Positions 12,312 through 22,459 of a DNA stretch of 64,000 bases are shown here, piece after piece. A model generated the notes under the pieces. The model saw only the letters and a program-made list of their open reading frames with translations. It searched no databases and was not told where the DNA came from. The position numbers were made by a program, and so were the translations under genes. Source of the DNA: Brassica napus. Taxonomy: Eukaryota; Streptophyta; Magnoliopsida; Brassicales; Brassicaceae. Position 1 is the stretch's first letter. Each line of letters opens with the position of its first letter. The DNA is taken from NCBI RefSeq assembly GCF_020379485.1, contig NC_063450.1, forward strand, positions 53,591,374 to 53,655,373, written 5' to 3'.

Positions 12312-15300
12312 ATGGGGAAAACTAGGATCGAAATTGATAGGTTCGAAGGAACCGGAGATTTCTCGCTGTGGAAAGTTCGTATGATTGCTCACTTTGGAGT
12401 CCTAGGGCTAAAGGACATTCTAACTGATGAGACCCTTCTGTTGGATCCACCAAAAGAGGAAGCAGAAGGAGATACGAAAGTCACAGGAGATGGGACTACG
12501 AAATCAAGCTCAAAGATTGATCCCGTTAAACTTGAAAAGTCAGAGAAGGCCAAAGACCTCATCATCGTCAACGTAGGTAACCAAGTTCTACGGAAGATCA
12601 GCCATTGTGAAACCGCTGCTGCAATGTGGACCGCATTAAACACGCTGTACACAGAAACCTCTTTGCCGAATCGTATATACTTACAACATAAGTTCTACAC
12701 GTTCAAGATGAATGATTCTAAGGACATAGATGCAAACGTTGATGATTTTCTAAAGTTAGTAGCAGACCTAAGTAACTTGAACGTGGATGTCTCAGAAGAA
12801 GTTCAAGCTATCCTGTTACTAAACTCAATGCCGCGTATGTATGATCATCTTAAGGAAACTCTCAAATATGGCAGAGATACTCTCAAGATCAATGAAGTAA
12901 CAGGTGCCGCAAGGTCAAAGGAACGAGAGTTACTTGAAAGTGGAAAGCTTTCAAAATCACAAGATGAAGGACTATACGTGGAAGACAGGGGAAGATCATC
13001 TAATAAAGGAGGAAACCGAAACGGTAAAGGCAGATCTAAAAGCAGGCATGGGAGATCTAAATCAAAGCCTAGATACGATAAGAACAACAAAGGATGCTGG
13101 ACATGCGGGAAGGAAGGACATTGGAAGCGGGAATGTCCTGAAAAGAAAACGCATAGAGCTGCAAATGTAGCTGAAGAGCCTAAGCAGCCATTTGTACTAA
13201 CAGTTAGTACACACGATGCCGGTTCAGAATGGGTCATGGATTCTGGTTGTTCTTTCCATATGACACCCAACAAAGACGTTCTATTTGACCTAGTCGAATT
13301 TCAAGGAGGCAAAGTTTTGATGGCAAACAACACTCACTGTGACGTCAAAGGGATTGGCAAGATAAGGATCGTGAGACCCGACGGAACCGTGGTTATTCTT
13401 ACAGATGTAAGATATATGCCTAATATGAGCAGGAATCTAATATCCTACGGGATGCTAGAACGAGCAGGTTGCAAATACGAAGGAGAAAACTTCATGATAC
13501 GTTTCTTCAAAGATGGGAAAGAGATTTTATCCGGTAAGTACCATGAAGGATTGTATTACTTGCAAGGAACAGTTATGAAAGAGGAGGCTAATGTGACACG
13601 AGCGGACGTGGACATGACGAAGATTTGGCACTCCCGGCTAGGGCACATGAGTTTAAAGAACTTAAATGTGCTTGTAAAGGAAGGATACTTGTCTAACAAA
13701 GAAGTAGATAAATTGGAGTTCTGTGAGACTTGCGTTCTGGGAAAATCTCACAAGCAAAGCTTCTCTGCGGCCAAGCACACTTCGAAAGAGGTCTTGGAAT
13801 ACATACACTCTGATTTATGGGGTGCACCGTCTACTCCGGATAGTCTAGGAGGGTGCAAGTATTTTATAAGCTTCATAGATGACTATTCTCATAAGGTTTG
13901 GATTTACTTCCTAAAATCCAAAGATGAGGCGTTTAGCAAGTTTAAAGAATGGAAGGAAGCCGTGGAAAATCAGATCGGGAAGAAAATCAAGTGTCTTAGA
14001 ACGGATAATGGATTAGAGTTTTGCAATAAACAGTTTGACAAACTTTGCAAAGACTCAGGTATCAAAAGGCACAAGACTTGTCCTTACACACCGCAACAAA
14101 ACGGTGTGTCTGAAAGGATGAATAGGACGATCATGGAAAAAGTTAGGTGTATGCTCGCAGAAGCAGGATTGGGTCAAGACTTCTGGGCAGAAGCTGCATC
14201 AACGGCTGTCTACATTATAAATCGATCCCCTAGCTCAGCCATAGACTACAGACTTCCTGAAGAGATGTGGACAGGAAAGAAACCTGAGTTGAACCATCTG
14301 AGGCGATTTGGTTGCTCAGCGTATGTCCACACGATCCAAGAGAAAACAAGTCCAAGAGCGTTAAAAGGCATCTTCATGGGATATCCATTTGGAGTTAAAG
14401 GATACCGTGTTTGGTTACCCGAGGAAGGCAAATGCGTTACAAGTAGGAACGTGGTGTTTAATGAAGAAGATTTGCCTAAACACTCGGAAACTAAAAAGGA
14501 ACAGGAAGAAAGTAAGAAAGGGATCAGAAGAGTTACTTTCAGAGAACCTCTAATCGAAGGGCCTAGTTCCACAGATGTAGAGAAGTCACCTGTTCAAGGT
14601 GGAGCTTCTGAAACTGAAGAATCAGAAAATTCAGAAGAAACCAGTTCTGAAGAAATAGATGAAAACGCAGAAACCGAAATCGAAGGATATATGCTCGCAC
14701 GAGACAGAGTGCGAAGACAAATCAGACCTCCTTCTAGGTATGAAGATACTGATTTCGCAGCTTATGCGTTAGCCGCATCTGAAGAGATAGAAATCGACGA
14801 GCCAAAGTCATTTAAAGAAGCTATGATAAGCAAGAAAAGCAAGTTTTGGAAGAACGCTGCCGGAGATGAGATGGACTCTCTTCAAAGAGCTGGCACATGG
14901 ATACTGATTGAAAAACCCGAGAATGCAAAAGTTATAGGCAGCAAATGGATCTTCAAGTTAAAGCCTGGAATACCCGGAGTTGAAGAACCGAGGTATAAAG
15001 GGAGATTGGTGGCGCAGGGATTTTCTCAAAAGGAGGGGATCGACTACAATGAAGTGTTTTCACCTGTAGTGAAGCATGTGTCGATCAGATTGATGTTATC
15101 TCTCGTGGTTAATAAAGATTATGAGCTGGAGCAGATGGACGTTAAAACAGCTTTTCTTCATGGAGATTTGGAAGAAAGAATCTTAATGAATCAGCCAGAA
15201 GGATTCATAAAGAAAGGAGATGAAAATAAAGTCTGTTTACTAAAGAAGTCTTTGTATGGATTGAAACAATCTCCAAGACAATGGAATCTCAAGTTTGATT

Positions 15301-16361
15301 GTTTCATGAAGAGCCAGCGGTTTGTAAGAAGCAAGGAAGATCCATGTGTTTACATGAGAAACGTGAACACAGAACAAGCCGTGTACTTACTTCTATACGT
15401 CGACGACATGCTCATAGCTTCGGGAGATAAACAAGAAATCAGAAGCGTCAAAGAGAGTTTAAGCAAAGAGTTTGAGATGAAAGATTTGGGAAAAGCTTCA
15501 AGAATATTAGGAATGGATATCATAAGAGACAGAAAGAAGGGAATTTTAAAACTGTCTCAAGAGAACTACTTAGAGAAGGTTCTGAAATCATTCAATATGA
15601 CTGAAGCCAAGGCTGTGAATACGCCTACCTCAACTCAATTTAAACTGAAGAGTCTTACGAAAGATCAAAAGGAAGAAGAAGGAAGCTTCATGGCAGACAT
15701 ACCGTATGCAAGCGCGGTTGGAAGTATAATGTACGCCATGGTCGGTTCAAGACCTGACTTAGGCTATGCAGTTGGACTCATTAGCCGCTTCATGTCAGAA
15801 CCAGGAAGAGAGCATTGGCTAGCAGCAAAATGGGTTTTACGATATCTTAAGGGTGCTAAAAGAAGGTGTCTAACGTTTACTAAGCACTCAGAGTTTAGTA
15901 TTCAAGGATTCTGTGACTCGGATTATGCTACTGACCTTGACCGAAGAAGATCAGTTACAGGATTCGTGTTTCAAGTTTGGGGAAACACGGTTAGCTGGAA
16001 ATCAAGTCTACAAGACGTGGTAGCTCTTTCAACGACTGAAGCAGAGTACATGGCTCTTACTGCAGCCGCGAAAGAAGCTATATGGTTAAGAAGATTATGT
16101 GGAGAGTTGGGGTTTGAACAAGAAAGTGTTAAGATTCACTGCGATTCACAAAGTGCTATAGCCCTAGCAAAGAATCATGTTCATCACGAAAGAACTAAAC
16201 ACATAGACACTAAATACCACTTCATAAGAGACGTTGTAGCAGAAGGCAAGGTTTACCTTTCTAAGATCCATACTAGCAAGAATCCTGCAGATTTTCTAAC
16301 TAAAGCCTTACCCGGGCCTAAGTTTGATCTCTGCTGTGATCTCCTCAACATCAACGAGTAG
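12312..16361 (+). CDS. Copia gag-pol polyprotein, intact 1349 residues
   Basis: The domains come in copia order (integrase before RT). A gag region is followed by a CCHC zinc knuckle CWTCGKEGHWKREC near residue 262. The aspartic protease active site DSGCSFHMT is near 310. The integrase has an HHCC zinc finger (HSRLGH...CETC) from about 438 and core residues around RTDNGLEF near 563 and QNGVSERMNRT. The reverse transcriptase shows LVAQGF, FSPVV, MDVKTAFLHGDL and the catalytic YVDDM near 1029. The C-terminal RNase H region contains STTEAEYMAL and ends ADFLTKALPGPKF. No stop or frameshift is present, so the element may still be competent for copying. Whether it is transcribed cannot be told from sequence. 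Confidence 0.96.
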   Translation: MGKTRIEIDRFEGTGDFSLWKVRMIAHFGVLGLKDILTDETLLLDPPKEEAEGDTKVTGDGTTKSSSKIDPVKLEKSEKAKDLIIVNVGNQVLRKISHCETAAAMWTALNTLYTETSLPNRIYLQHKFYTFKMNDSKDIDANVDDFLKLVADLSNLNVDVSEEVQAILLLNSMPRMYDHLKETLKYGRDTLKINEVTGAARSKERELLESGKLSKSQDEGLYVEDRGRSSNKGGNRNGKGRSKSRHGRSKSKPRYDKNNKGCWTCGKEGHWKRECPEKKTHRAANVAEEPKQPFVLTVSTHDAGSEWVMDSGCSFHMTPNKDVLFDLVEFQGGKVLMANNTHCDVKGIGKIRIVRPDGTVVILTDVRYMPNMSRNLISYGMLERAGCKYEGENFMIRFFKDGKEILSGKYHEGLYYLQGTVMKEEANVTRADVDMTKIWHSRLGHMSLKNLNVLVKEGYLSNKEVDKLEFCETCVLGKSHKQSFSAAKHTSKEVLEYIHSDLWGAPSTPDSLGGCKYFISFIDDYSHKVWIYFLKSKDEAFSKFKEWKEAVENQIGKKIKCLRTDNGLEFCNKQFDKLCKDSGIKRHKTCPYTPQQNGVSERMNRTIMEKVRCMLAEAGLGQDFWAEAASTAVYIINRSPSSAIDYRLPEEMWTGKKPELNHLRRFGCSAYVHTIQEKTSPRALKGIFMGYPFGVKGYRVWLPEEGKCVTSRNVVFNEEDLPKHSETKKEQEESKKGIRRVTFREPLIEGPSSTDVEKSPVQGGASETEESENSEETSSEEIDENAETEIEGYMLARDRVRRQIRPPSRYEDTDFAAYALAASEEIEIDEPKSFKEAMISKKSKFWKNAAGDEMDSLQRAGTWILIEKPENAKVIGSKWIFKLKPGIPGVEEPRYKGRLVAQGFSQKEGIDYNEVFSPVVKHVSIRLMLSLVVNKDYELEQMDVKTAFLHGDLEERILMNQPEGFIKKGDENKVCLLKKSLYGLKQSPRQWNLKFDCFMKSQRFVRSKEDPCVYMRNVNTEQAVYLLLYVDDMLIASGDKQEIRSVKESLSKEFEMKDLGKASRILGMDIIRDRKKGILKLSQENYLEKVLKSFNMTEAKAVNTPTSTQFKLKSLTKDQKEEEGSFMADIPYASAVGSIMYAMVGSRPDLGYAVGLISRFMSEPGREHWLAAKWVLRYLKGAKRRCLTFTKHSEFSIQGFCDSDYATDLDRRRSVTGFVFQVWGNTVSWKSSLQDVVALSTTEAEYMALTAAAKEAIWLRRLCGELGFEQESVKIHCDSQSAIALAKNHVHHERTKHIDTKYHFIRDVVAEGKVYLSKIHTSKNPADFLTKALPGPKFDLCCDLLNINE

Positions 16362-17297
16362 AAACCGAAGAACGTCGCAGGTAACTCCATTGTCGAAGAT
16401 GTCTCGCAAAAGGAAGAAACAATGAGTTAATAACTCCGGATTATTTCTTAAAACGATAATGGGAAAGCTTAGGAGAAGCAAAAAGTTACCTGCAGGGACG
16501 TTGTGGAAGCGAGGCACATGGTACTTAGCTCAAGGTGGAGAAGCTAAGGGAAATCAAACAGAGTTAGTAAAGGATGATTGAAGTCGATGAAGAAAAGTAG
16601 ACTTCGGAAAAAGATATACCTGAGAGAACGTCTTAAACGGCTGTGGCAGCTGAAGGGAGACGAGTATCTGCATTGGCAAACGAGAACACAGATCACCAGA
16701 CAACAAAAACCATGTCTTAAACAGCTTAAAAGAAAAGTAAGAGATTTTACCGAGAAGCTGAAGGGAGACAGGGTTTATTGATAGAACGGAGGAAGCTCTA
16801 GAGAGTCGCCGGTTACGTTCTAAGGAGTATACGTGATGTGTTTGATCACTGAAGTTCTAGCTGTGACATTAAAGAGGAGGTTAATACATGAAACTCAAGT
16901 GAATCTAATTGGAGAGAGGATCCAAGGAAGATTAATCAACTATCATCACCAAAAAGAAATTCGAGATTCAAAATCATCAAGGAAAAAGAATTCGCGAGCT
17001 TTTTCAGATGAAGAATCTTACCGGGTGATGCTTAGATGGTGGGAGTTTTCTGAAGATCGAGCTGAAGATCTGGAGAAATTCGATCTACCGGCAAGGAGTC
17101 GAAGCGAGAGAGAGTGGTGAGGCTGTAGCAGCGTACGAGCTACACGGACTCGTCGGAGAAATGACGAGAGAAGTCACCGGTGTGTGACGCCATCAACGTC
17201 GCGAGACTCGTCGGGAGAAAGAAAATAAATGGTCTTTGATCGTCGTCGATGAAAACGAGAAAGACACCGAAGAGTTAAAATTGGGCCAGGTGGAGTT
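16362..17297 (+). other. Non-gag-pol 3' internal region of the copia element
   Basis: About 936 bases separate the pol stop from the 3' LTR, longer than in compact copia elements. The stretch is purine-rich and holds three open frames shorter than 100 codons with many K, R and E residues but no domain I recognise. Two imperfect copies of AGCTGAAGGGAGAC lie roughly 105 bases apart (about 16649 and 16756). The polypurine-like GGGCCAGGTGGAG just before the 3' LTR is the probable plus-strand primer. I do not assign a coding role. Confidence 0.6.
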
Positions 17298-17692
17298 TGT
17301 AAAGTGGGCCTCAACTTTAACACTTCAAGCCCAGCTCAGCAATGAAACCTGCACAAAACCAAAGGAACGTTAGTTTCCTTTTATCAAGAATGTCGGTCAA
17401 TGTTTTCCCAATGACAATAGGAAAATATACAAAGCTACAGAGGACAAGGAATACGTGATCCAGTATATAAGAAGGCCATAGGTGAAGGTTACAATTATCC
17501 GATACAAAGCAAATAACAAAGGCATAGAGAGAGATCAAGAGCATAGCAAATAAGTTCTTAGAGTTCTTAGTTTGGTTATCACACTTGTGATCTCTATTAT
17601 TGTTATTGTGAAACTTCTTTAAGATATTGAATAAAGAATACGTTTGATTCATAAAGTTATTCCAAAGCACAAGTTGGATTGAATTCCTAACA
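17298..17692 (+). repeat. 3' LTR of the copia element
   Basis: This is a 395-bp repeat that I find identical to the 5' LTR on direct reading. It ends CCTAACA, immediately before the second GCACG target copy at 17693-17697. Confidence 0.95.
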
Positions 17693-18094
17693 GCACGCCA
17701 CGTGGAAGGCGTGGCTACATAGCGGTAATACCCTGATCTCTTCTCCGTCGGTAAACTCCGTTAAGCATATGGCGCACTCGGTGGATGAGTCTCCGTCTCC
17801 GGCGGAGGTGCTCGGCGAGTCTGCGGCGGCGAAGGTTGACTTGGGGAGAGACTGGAGCGCTTTCTTCTTGAGACCTTTGCTCGGCGGCGGCGGAGATTCA
17901 CCAACGGCGGCGGAATTAACGCCGGTGAGACGGCGGAGCCAGGCGCAGCGAGCTACGGCGGCTAAGCCGGCTACGCATATGAGAGCGCAGAGGAGAGCTG
18001 AGAGAATAATGACCATGTCGGTTTCTGCGGCGAGGATTTCTTGCGGTGGTGGCGGCGCCGTCGCTGATCCAAGGAATCTAGAGGAGCGAGTCAT
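17693..18094 (-). pseudogene. RHA3B: RHA3B-type RING-H2 (ATL family) E3 ligase, 5' fragment
   Basis: The fragment encodes 134 residues from the ATG at 18092-18094. A hydrophobic segment ([22 protein letters not shown], about residues 27-48) forms the single ATL-type membrane anchor. A conserved [12 protein letters not shown] block comes before the RING-H2 start CAICLTEF...[13 protein letters not shown]. The frame then runs into the 3' LTR of the copia element and stops after one foreign codon. The break falls directly after the cysteine of the HxxC pair, so the last two zinc ligands are missing and the truncated product cannot form a RING. Family members are membrane-bound ubiquitin ligases. 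A TATA-like TATATAAG lies on the minus strand at 18202-18209. Name and position agree with Arabidopsis At4g35480 beside PIRL4. Confidence 0.92.
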
Positions 18095-18201
18095 GTTGTT
18101 TGATGTATGAAGAGAAAGAGAGAATGGTGAAGATAAAAGAAGAAAGAGAGGAAGAAGAATCTGAACTAGTTAGATAATAATAGACACACATACACAGCTT
18201 A

Positions 18202-18209
18202 CTTATATA
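18202..18209 (-). promoter_or_regulatory. Probable TATA box of the broken RHA3B gene
   Basis: TATATAAG on the minus strand lies about 108 bases upstream of the start codon, a normal distance for a plant TATA box plus a short 5' leader. The promoter appears untouched by the retrotransposon, so a truncated transcript may still be made. Confidence 0.5.
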
Positions 18210-20469
18210 CATAATACATATGCCCAATTGCAGATAATTAGAGGATATATAAAATAATTATTAAAAATCCATGTAATATCGGCTGAACAAGTTTGTATGA
18301 ATAAGAAAAACTGAGAAGTACTTTACGTAAATAAAAAAAAAACAAGATTGAAGTATCCATAAAGCCAAACATATTTTTTCCTTGATTTTTCCTTTATTAT
18401 TGTAGTATATTATTAAAACTTTTGAAAAGTGATGTTCTTATCTAGAAAATTTGATTGACATTATTTCTAGATTAAGAAAACAAGAAATGCCAGAATCATA
18501 AAAATAAATAAATTCATGGTTCTCTAAAAGTATGTTATTTTACAAAACGGTAAAATAAATAACTTGTTCCGAATTTATCAAATAATACAAAATGGACAAA
18601 AATATCTAAAATATCTAATGCAAGTTGACCTGTTGAAGCATGCGTCTATATAGATCCAAATAGAAAAATTAGATTTGGAATTATCGTAATCATATACCAA
18701 ATCGTTCCCTTAATTATATAATAAGAATCAAATTGCCGTATGTTATTAAGGAAGTAACAGAGAAAAGACGGGTAGGTGCGGCCGTGTGGGCACTCTTTAT
18801 AGGTTTAGTTTGACGAACCCATAATTAAAAGGTATATATAAGAATAAATCACTTTCTTACCTAAACCTACTTCGGTTAGACTCTTTTGTTTACTTAATCA
18901 TCATTTTTATTTTTTCTCTATTTTGCAATTTCTTTCTCTCAAAATCAGAAGGCAAAAAATTGAGGTTTCAGAGAAAATGCAATTGTTGATAGCTGATTCG
19001 AAATTCTGATTCAGTGAATTGAATTGCAGAGTATTTGTTTTTGGAAGATAAGAATAGTTTTAGTTCTTCCATCCATCCATAAATTAATGCATTTCTTTAA
19101 CTATTTATCTCCAATATTAGAGAATGTAGCTGTAACTTTGGATTAAAGAAATGACTCAACATTGGCCAACGTATTATTTAGTTTTTAGTCGCTCGACTCT
19201 CGGAGATAGCATAGTTTAGTTAAAAGTCAGTTACTTTAAGTGATTTTATTTCCTGGAAGAGTTTTGGTTTAGATTTGTAATATAATTTTTTGGATTTTTT
19301 TGGGTCTAGATCATGTAGGTGGGATCTTGATAAGGATACAATCCAGTTTCAGAATCTTTGAAATGGATGTACGTGTCCGTCAAAGGTAGTAATATTTTAC
19401 ATTATAACATGAACGGCAGGTAACATCGTCCACGTGTGTAGAAAGCTTTGGTGTTTCTAGAAAATTGTGCTAATCAGAATCATTATTACAATTTTTGTTT
19501 GCGTTGGTTTAAATAGTACTGGTAAAAGTAAGTGAAGTTCTGCTTCGATGAAATCACTTGGAAATTTCATCCTACAAAATAAAAATTGTAAGCTGAATAT
19601 TATAAGAATCACCACTCGGTCGTGTAGGCTATAACGAAGATGGACGAAACCTACGAGAATAATAACAAGTTTGAAATGAAATGTACACTGAGGAGGAAGG
19701 GAATAATAATCTTCGGCGTGAATACGTTTATGAAACCACAAAAGTGAAAAAGCAAACCGAGTTAATAAACCCAAGCCCATAATTAAAACAAGAAGACACG
19801 GTGGGCGTGCCCCTGCGTTGACAGCTTGATGCTTGTAAGTATTTATTACGATAATGATTTTTTTTCGAGGGCATGATGAGTCGATGGAATCAGCGGGAAA
19901 CTTTGTTAAGCTTGTGAAATATACTGCAGTGAATGAGAACGTAGATGACGGAGATTCAATGAAAGCTTAGACCGTTACGGAAGTCGTGAACACATAAGCC
20001 GGCACTTATGATCCTTGCGTCTTTGCATAATTTATGCATTATTCGCTTTTTTCATCTTATGCATGAAAGCGATAGTTAGCTTTCATAATCATTTAGAGAA
20101 CCAAGGGAGATGATGCAGAGAATGTACCCGAACGAGGTGTTCCCGGACGTGCTAGACCCGTAATTTTTTTTTTTCCAAACAAACTTTTTTAAATGATTAT
20201 AAAAACCCAATACTACGGTGCAAATCACGAAGTCCTATAGAAAAAACCATGTTATTTCCTGCCATCAAACATGAAACAAGAGAAGAAGGGACAACTGTTG
20301 GGGAAAAATATTCCATGAAGAGAAGACATTCGCAGCACACCGAAACAAAAAAAGAAAACCAGCAATAATGGAGATAGGAGCATCAATAATCCATAGTTTT
20401 GGTTTTTGGATAATGCCTCCTTATAGTTGTGTGTTGTTTGTTTTCACACACATAAAGATGCTATATATG
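18210..20469. other. Intergenic region without a supported gene
   Basis: The sequence is AT-rich, with short frames on both strands and no domain. From about 19880 to 20165 base composition is less AT-rich. Two small coding-looking pieces occur there, a 28-codon frame starting at 19883 and a peptide reading MMQRMYPNEVFPDVLD up to 20162. They could be remains of a lost gene, but I cannot identify it. Confidence 0.4.
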
Positions 20470-21231
20470 TTATCCTTTTATCATATTATTTTTCAGTACT
20501 TTATTTATTTATTTTGTGATGAAAATACTAGTTCTCATTCTCAACTTCATATATTAATATATTTTACTAGTTTCAAAAACATTCGATAGGTTCAGTTTAC
20601 ACATTAGCTAGTGTGCGTGTGTTCAAATTTTACATTGCATTTTATGTTTTGTTCAAAGTCTATGTATCGTTATGTGACTTATCTCTATACAAGGACCAAT
20701 ACAGCGTGTATATTTGTCTTTTGAATCTCATATCAAAATGATAAGAGGAATTAGTAGCTTTTTTTTTTTTTTTGATCAAAAGGAATTAGTAGCTAAGCTT
20801 TGCTCCTTTTGGACATTTTGTTGAAGTAGCAAAGGTTGACAAAAATCTAAAAGCCCATAAAACCAACTTGAGTCTCAAAAGAGTTATACAACGAGTCAAA
20901 GTCATGCATCATGTTTGTTACGTGTACTCTCTGTGTCCATGTTTATAACGCAAGTTTCATGTCATTGTCGGTGCGCACACTTGTATTGACTTTTGGTCCC
21001 GAAAACATTAATGTCGACATATATACATGACGCCACAATCGCCATGACGTTAAAATGGGTGGAAAATCGTTTCTTATTATGTAAAAACAGAATTTAAGTA
21101 TTCTTTATCCTTCAATTTGTAACCATGCACTTGTTTGTTAATTGAGTGGTTGGATTGTATATAAGATTAGCGAATAAGACTATGAGTTGTATTATTGTTA
21201 TAACAAATTATAAAATCGTTGTGTATATATG

Positions 21232-21469
21232 CAGGCCCGGCACGTCATTTCTTGGTGTCTAAAACAAAAAACCAACTTGATCCATATACACAAAACATAT
21301 TAATAAAATGTGATATGAAGGAGGCGAACACAGGGTGGGACAGAGATAGGAAGTCGCTAAAAGCCACTAAACCAACTTGTTTTTTCGTAAATGATCTCCC
21401 TTAAATATCTATATATTTTGTGGCGCCTAGAGCTGGTGCTTTACCAGCTTTACCCCAGGGCCGATACTG
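21232..21469. mobile_element. Non-autonomous hAT-type element (238 bp)
   Basis: The element begins CAGGCCCGGCAC and ends GGGCCGATACTG. It is flanked on both sides by a perfect 8-bp TATATATG (21224-21231 and 21470-21477), the hAT target-duplication length. There is no transposase frame; a 61-codon open frame inside it is not protein-like. It lies about 240 bases upstream of the first L11 copy and so within or near its promoter. Confidence 0.82.
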
Positions 21470-21709
21470 TATATATGTATACTTAAGAGTTAAACTTAAC
21501 TAAAAAAATTATATATATCTTATGACATATCTAAATTTATTTAATTTTCACAATAGTATTTATTATATTCTTTGGTTTGGGCTTCACAAACTTTTCGGGT
21601 TTCACGATTAACGGTCCATAATATCTATTCTCCTATATACACCTTGCTACCCAAGACGTGTGTAATAAAAACCCTCGAACCCTGGAAAAAGTTCTTCACG
21701 TTCTAACCA

Positions 21710-22459
21710 ATGGCCGCGGTTGCGAAGGACATCGTGACACGGAGAGCAGTTGCGGGGACGATTAAGCTGACTGTCCTGGCTGGGAAAGCAAGTCCAGGAC
21801 CTCCTGTAAGTCCGGCGCTAGGTCCGTACAGGCTTAACATGATGGCATTCTGCAAGGACTTCAACGCCAGGACTCAAAAGTACAAACCGGACACTCCTAT
21901 GGCCGTGAAGATAACGGCGTACATGGACCACTCGTTCGAGTTCACCTTTAAATCTCCTTCTGTGTCGTGCAGTGCCGGCCTTGAAAATGTATAGACCGGA
22001 AGCAAGTAAAGAAAAAAAGGCCCATTCATAAGTTGTTTGTACATGATATATATATCAAAATGTATACGCATGAAGAAAATAGCACTACTGTTAATCGAAC
22101 TCGTCACCTTGCGTTCCAAAATATCTATGTTTGCCACTAGACTAGCTAAAAATCTTTGTAAATAATTGGCCGGAATATTTCTTTAAAAGGTGAAGGCCGG
22201 AAGCTTGAGCTTCCTCCGCTTCCGGTCAGGGCCGCTACTGGTGTCGTGGTACATCAAGAAAGCAGCTGGGGTTGACAAAGGGAGCACACGTCCGGGGCAT
22301 CTGACGGTGACGACGCTTTCGGTGAGACACGTGTACGAGATAGCTAAGGTGAAGCAGACGGATCCATTCTGTCAGTATATGCCTCTGGAGTCGATCTGCA
22401 AATCTATCATTGGTACTGCTAACTCCATGGGAATCAAGATTGTTCAGGATTTGGAGTGA
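21710..22459 (+). pseudogene. Mitochondrial ribosomal protein L11 copy, disrupted by a hAT MITE
   Basis: The reading frame opens at 21710 and matches the intact L11 gene at 23746. It is interrupted at 21969 by a 271-bp element and resumes at 22249 to the TGA at 22457-22459. The split is inside the codon for the conserved SVSWYIKK tryptophan, and the frame on both sides is otherwise open. In the piece before the insertion, the usually invariant GPALGQ of L11 reads SPALGP, and further changes give LAGKASPGPP. This suggests that selection was relaxed even apart from the insertion. Transcribed as it stands, it would give a 94-residue product lacking the rRNA-binding C-terminal domain. Confidence 0.9.
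21970..22240. mobile_element. hAT-type MITE inserted in an L11 exon (271 bp)
   Basis: The element starts CAGTGCCGGCC and ends GGGCCGCTACTG, an inverted repeat of the same CAG...GGCC type as the element at 21232. A perfect 8-bp GTGTCGTG flanks it (21962-21969 and 22241-22248), and taking one copy with the flanks restores the normal L11 frame. The interior has no long frame. On the minus strand it contains a tRNA-like pair of boxes: TAGTCTAGTGG near 22133-22143 and GAGTTCGATT near 22092-22101. Confidence 0.92.

Larger units (their letters stand above)
11873..17692 (+). mobile_element. Complete Ty1/copia LTR retrotransposon
   Basis: The two LTRs (11873-12267 and 17298-17692) are each 395 bp, begin TGTAAAG, end CCTAACA, and look identical base for base. 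Both outer borders carry GCACG (11868-11872 and 17693-17697), the 5-bp target duplication. A primer-binding site complementary to initiator Met tRNA follows the 5' LTR, and one uninterrupted 1349-codon gag-pol frame fills most of the interior. About 0.94 kb of extra sequence lies between the pol stop and the 3' LTR. Identical LTRs mean that too little time has passed since insertion for substitutions to accumulate. The element lies inside, and in opposite orientation to, a RING-H2 gene. Confidence 0.97.
20470..22459. repeat. First unit of a ~2-kb tandem segmental duplication
   Basis: The spacer and L11 gene here are repeated downstream at 22480-24216. Matching blocks include ACACATTAGCTAGTGTG (20600 and 22690), the GCTTTGCTCCTTT...AAGGTTGACAAAAATCTAAAA stretch (20798 and 22872), AACGAGTCAAAGTC (20890 and 22963), TGTTTGTTACGTGTACTCT, and the L11 coding sequence itself. 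The units differ by substitutions, by separate hAT insertions in this unit (21232-21469 and 21970-22240), and by about 0.5 kb of extra AT-rich sequence in the second unit (about 23000-23497). Confidence 0.75.

Noticed and set aside
11892..12392. 166-codon open frame on the minus strand, with a matching 117-codon frame at 17317-17670
   Set aside because: The two frames are the reverse strand of the two copia LTRs and are identical because the LTRs are. There is no domain and no gene context.
17769..18110. 113-codon open frame on the plus strand
   Set aside because: It is the antisense of the RHA3B N-terminal fragment; the minus-strand reading has a membrane segment and a RING start.
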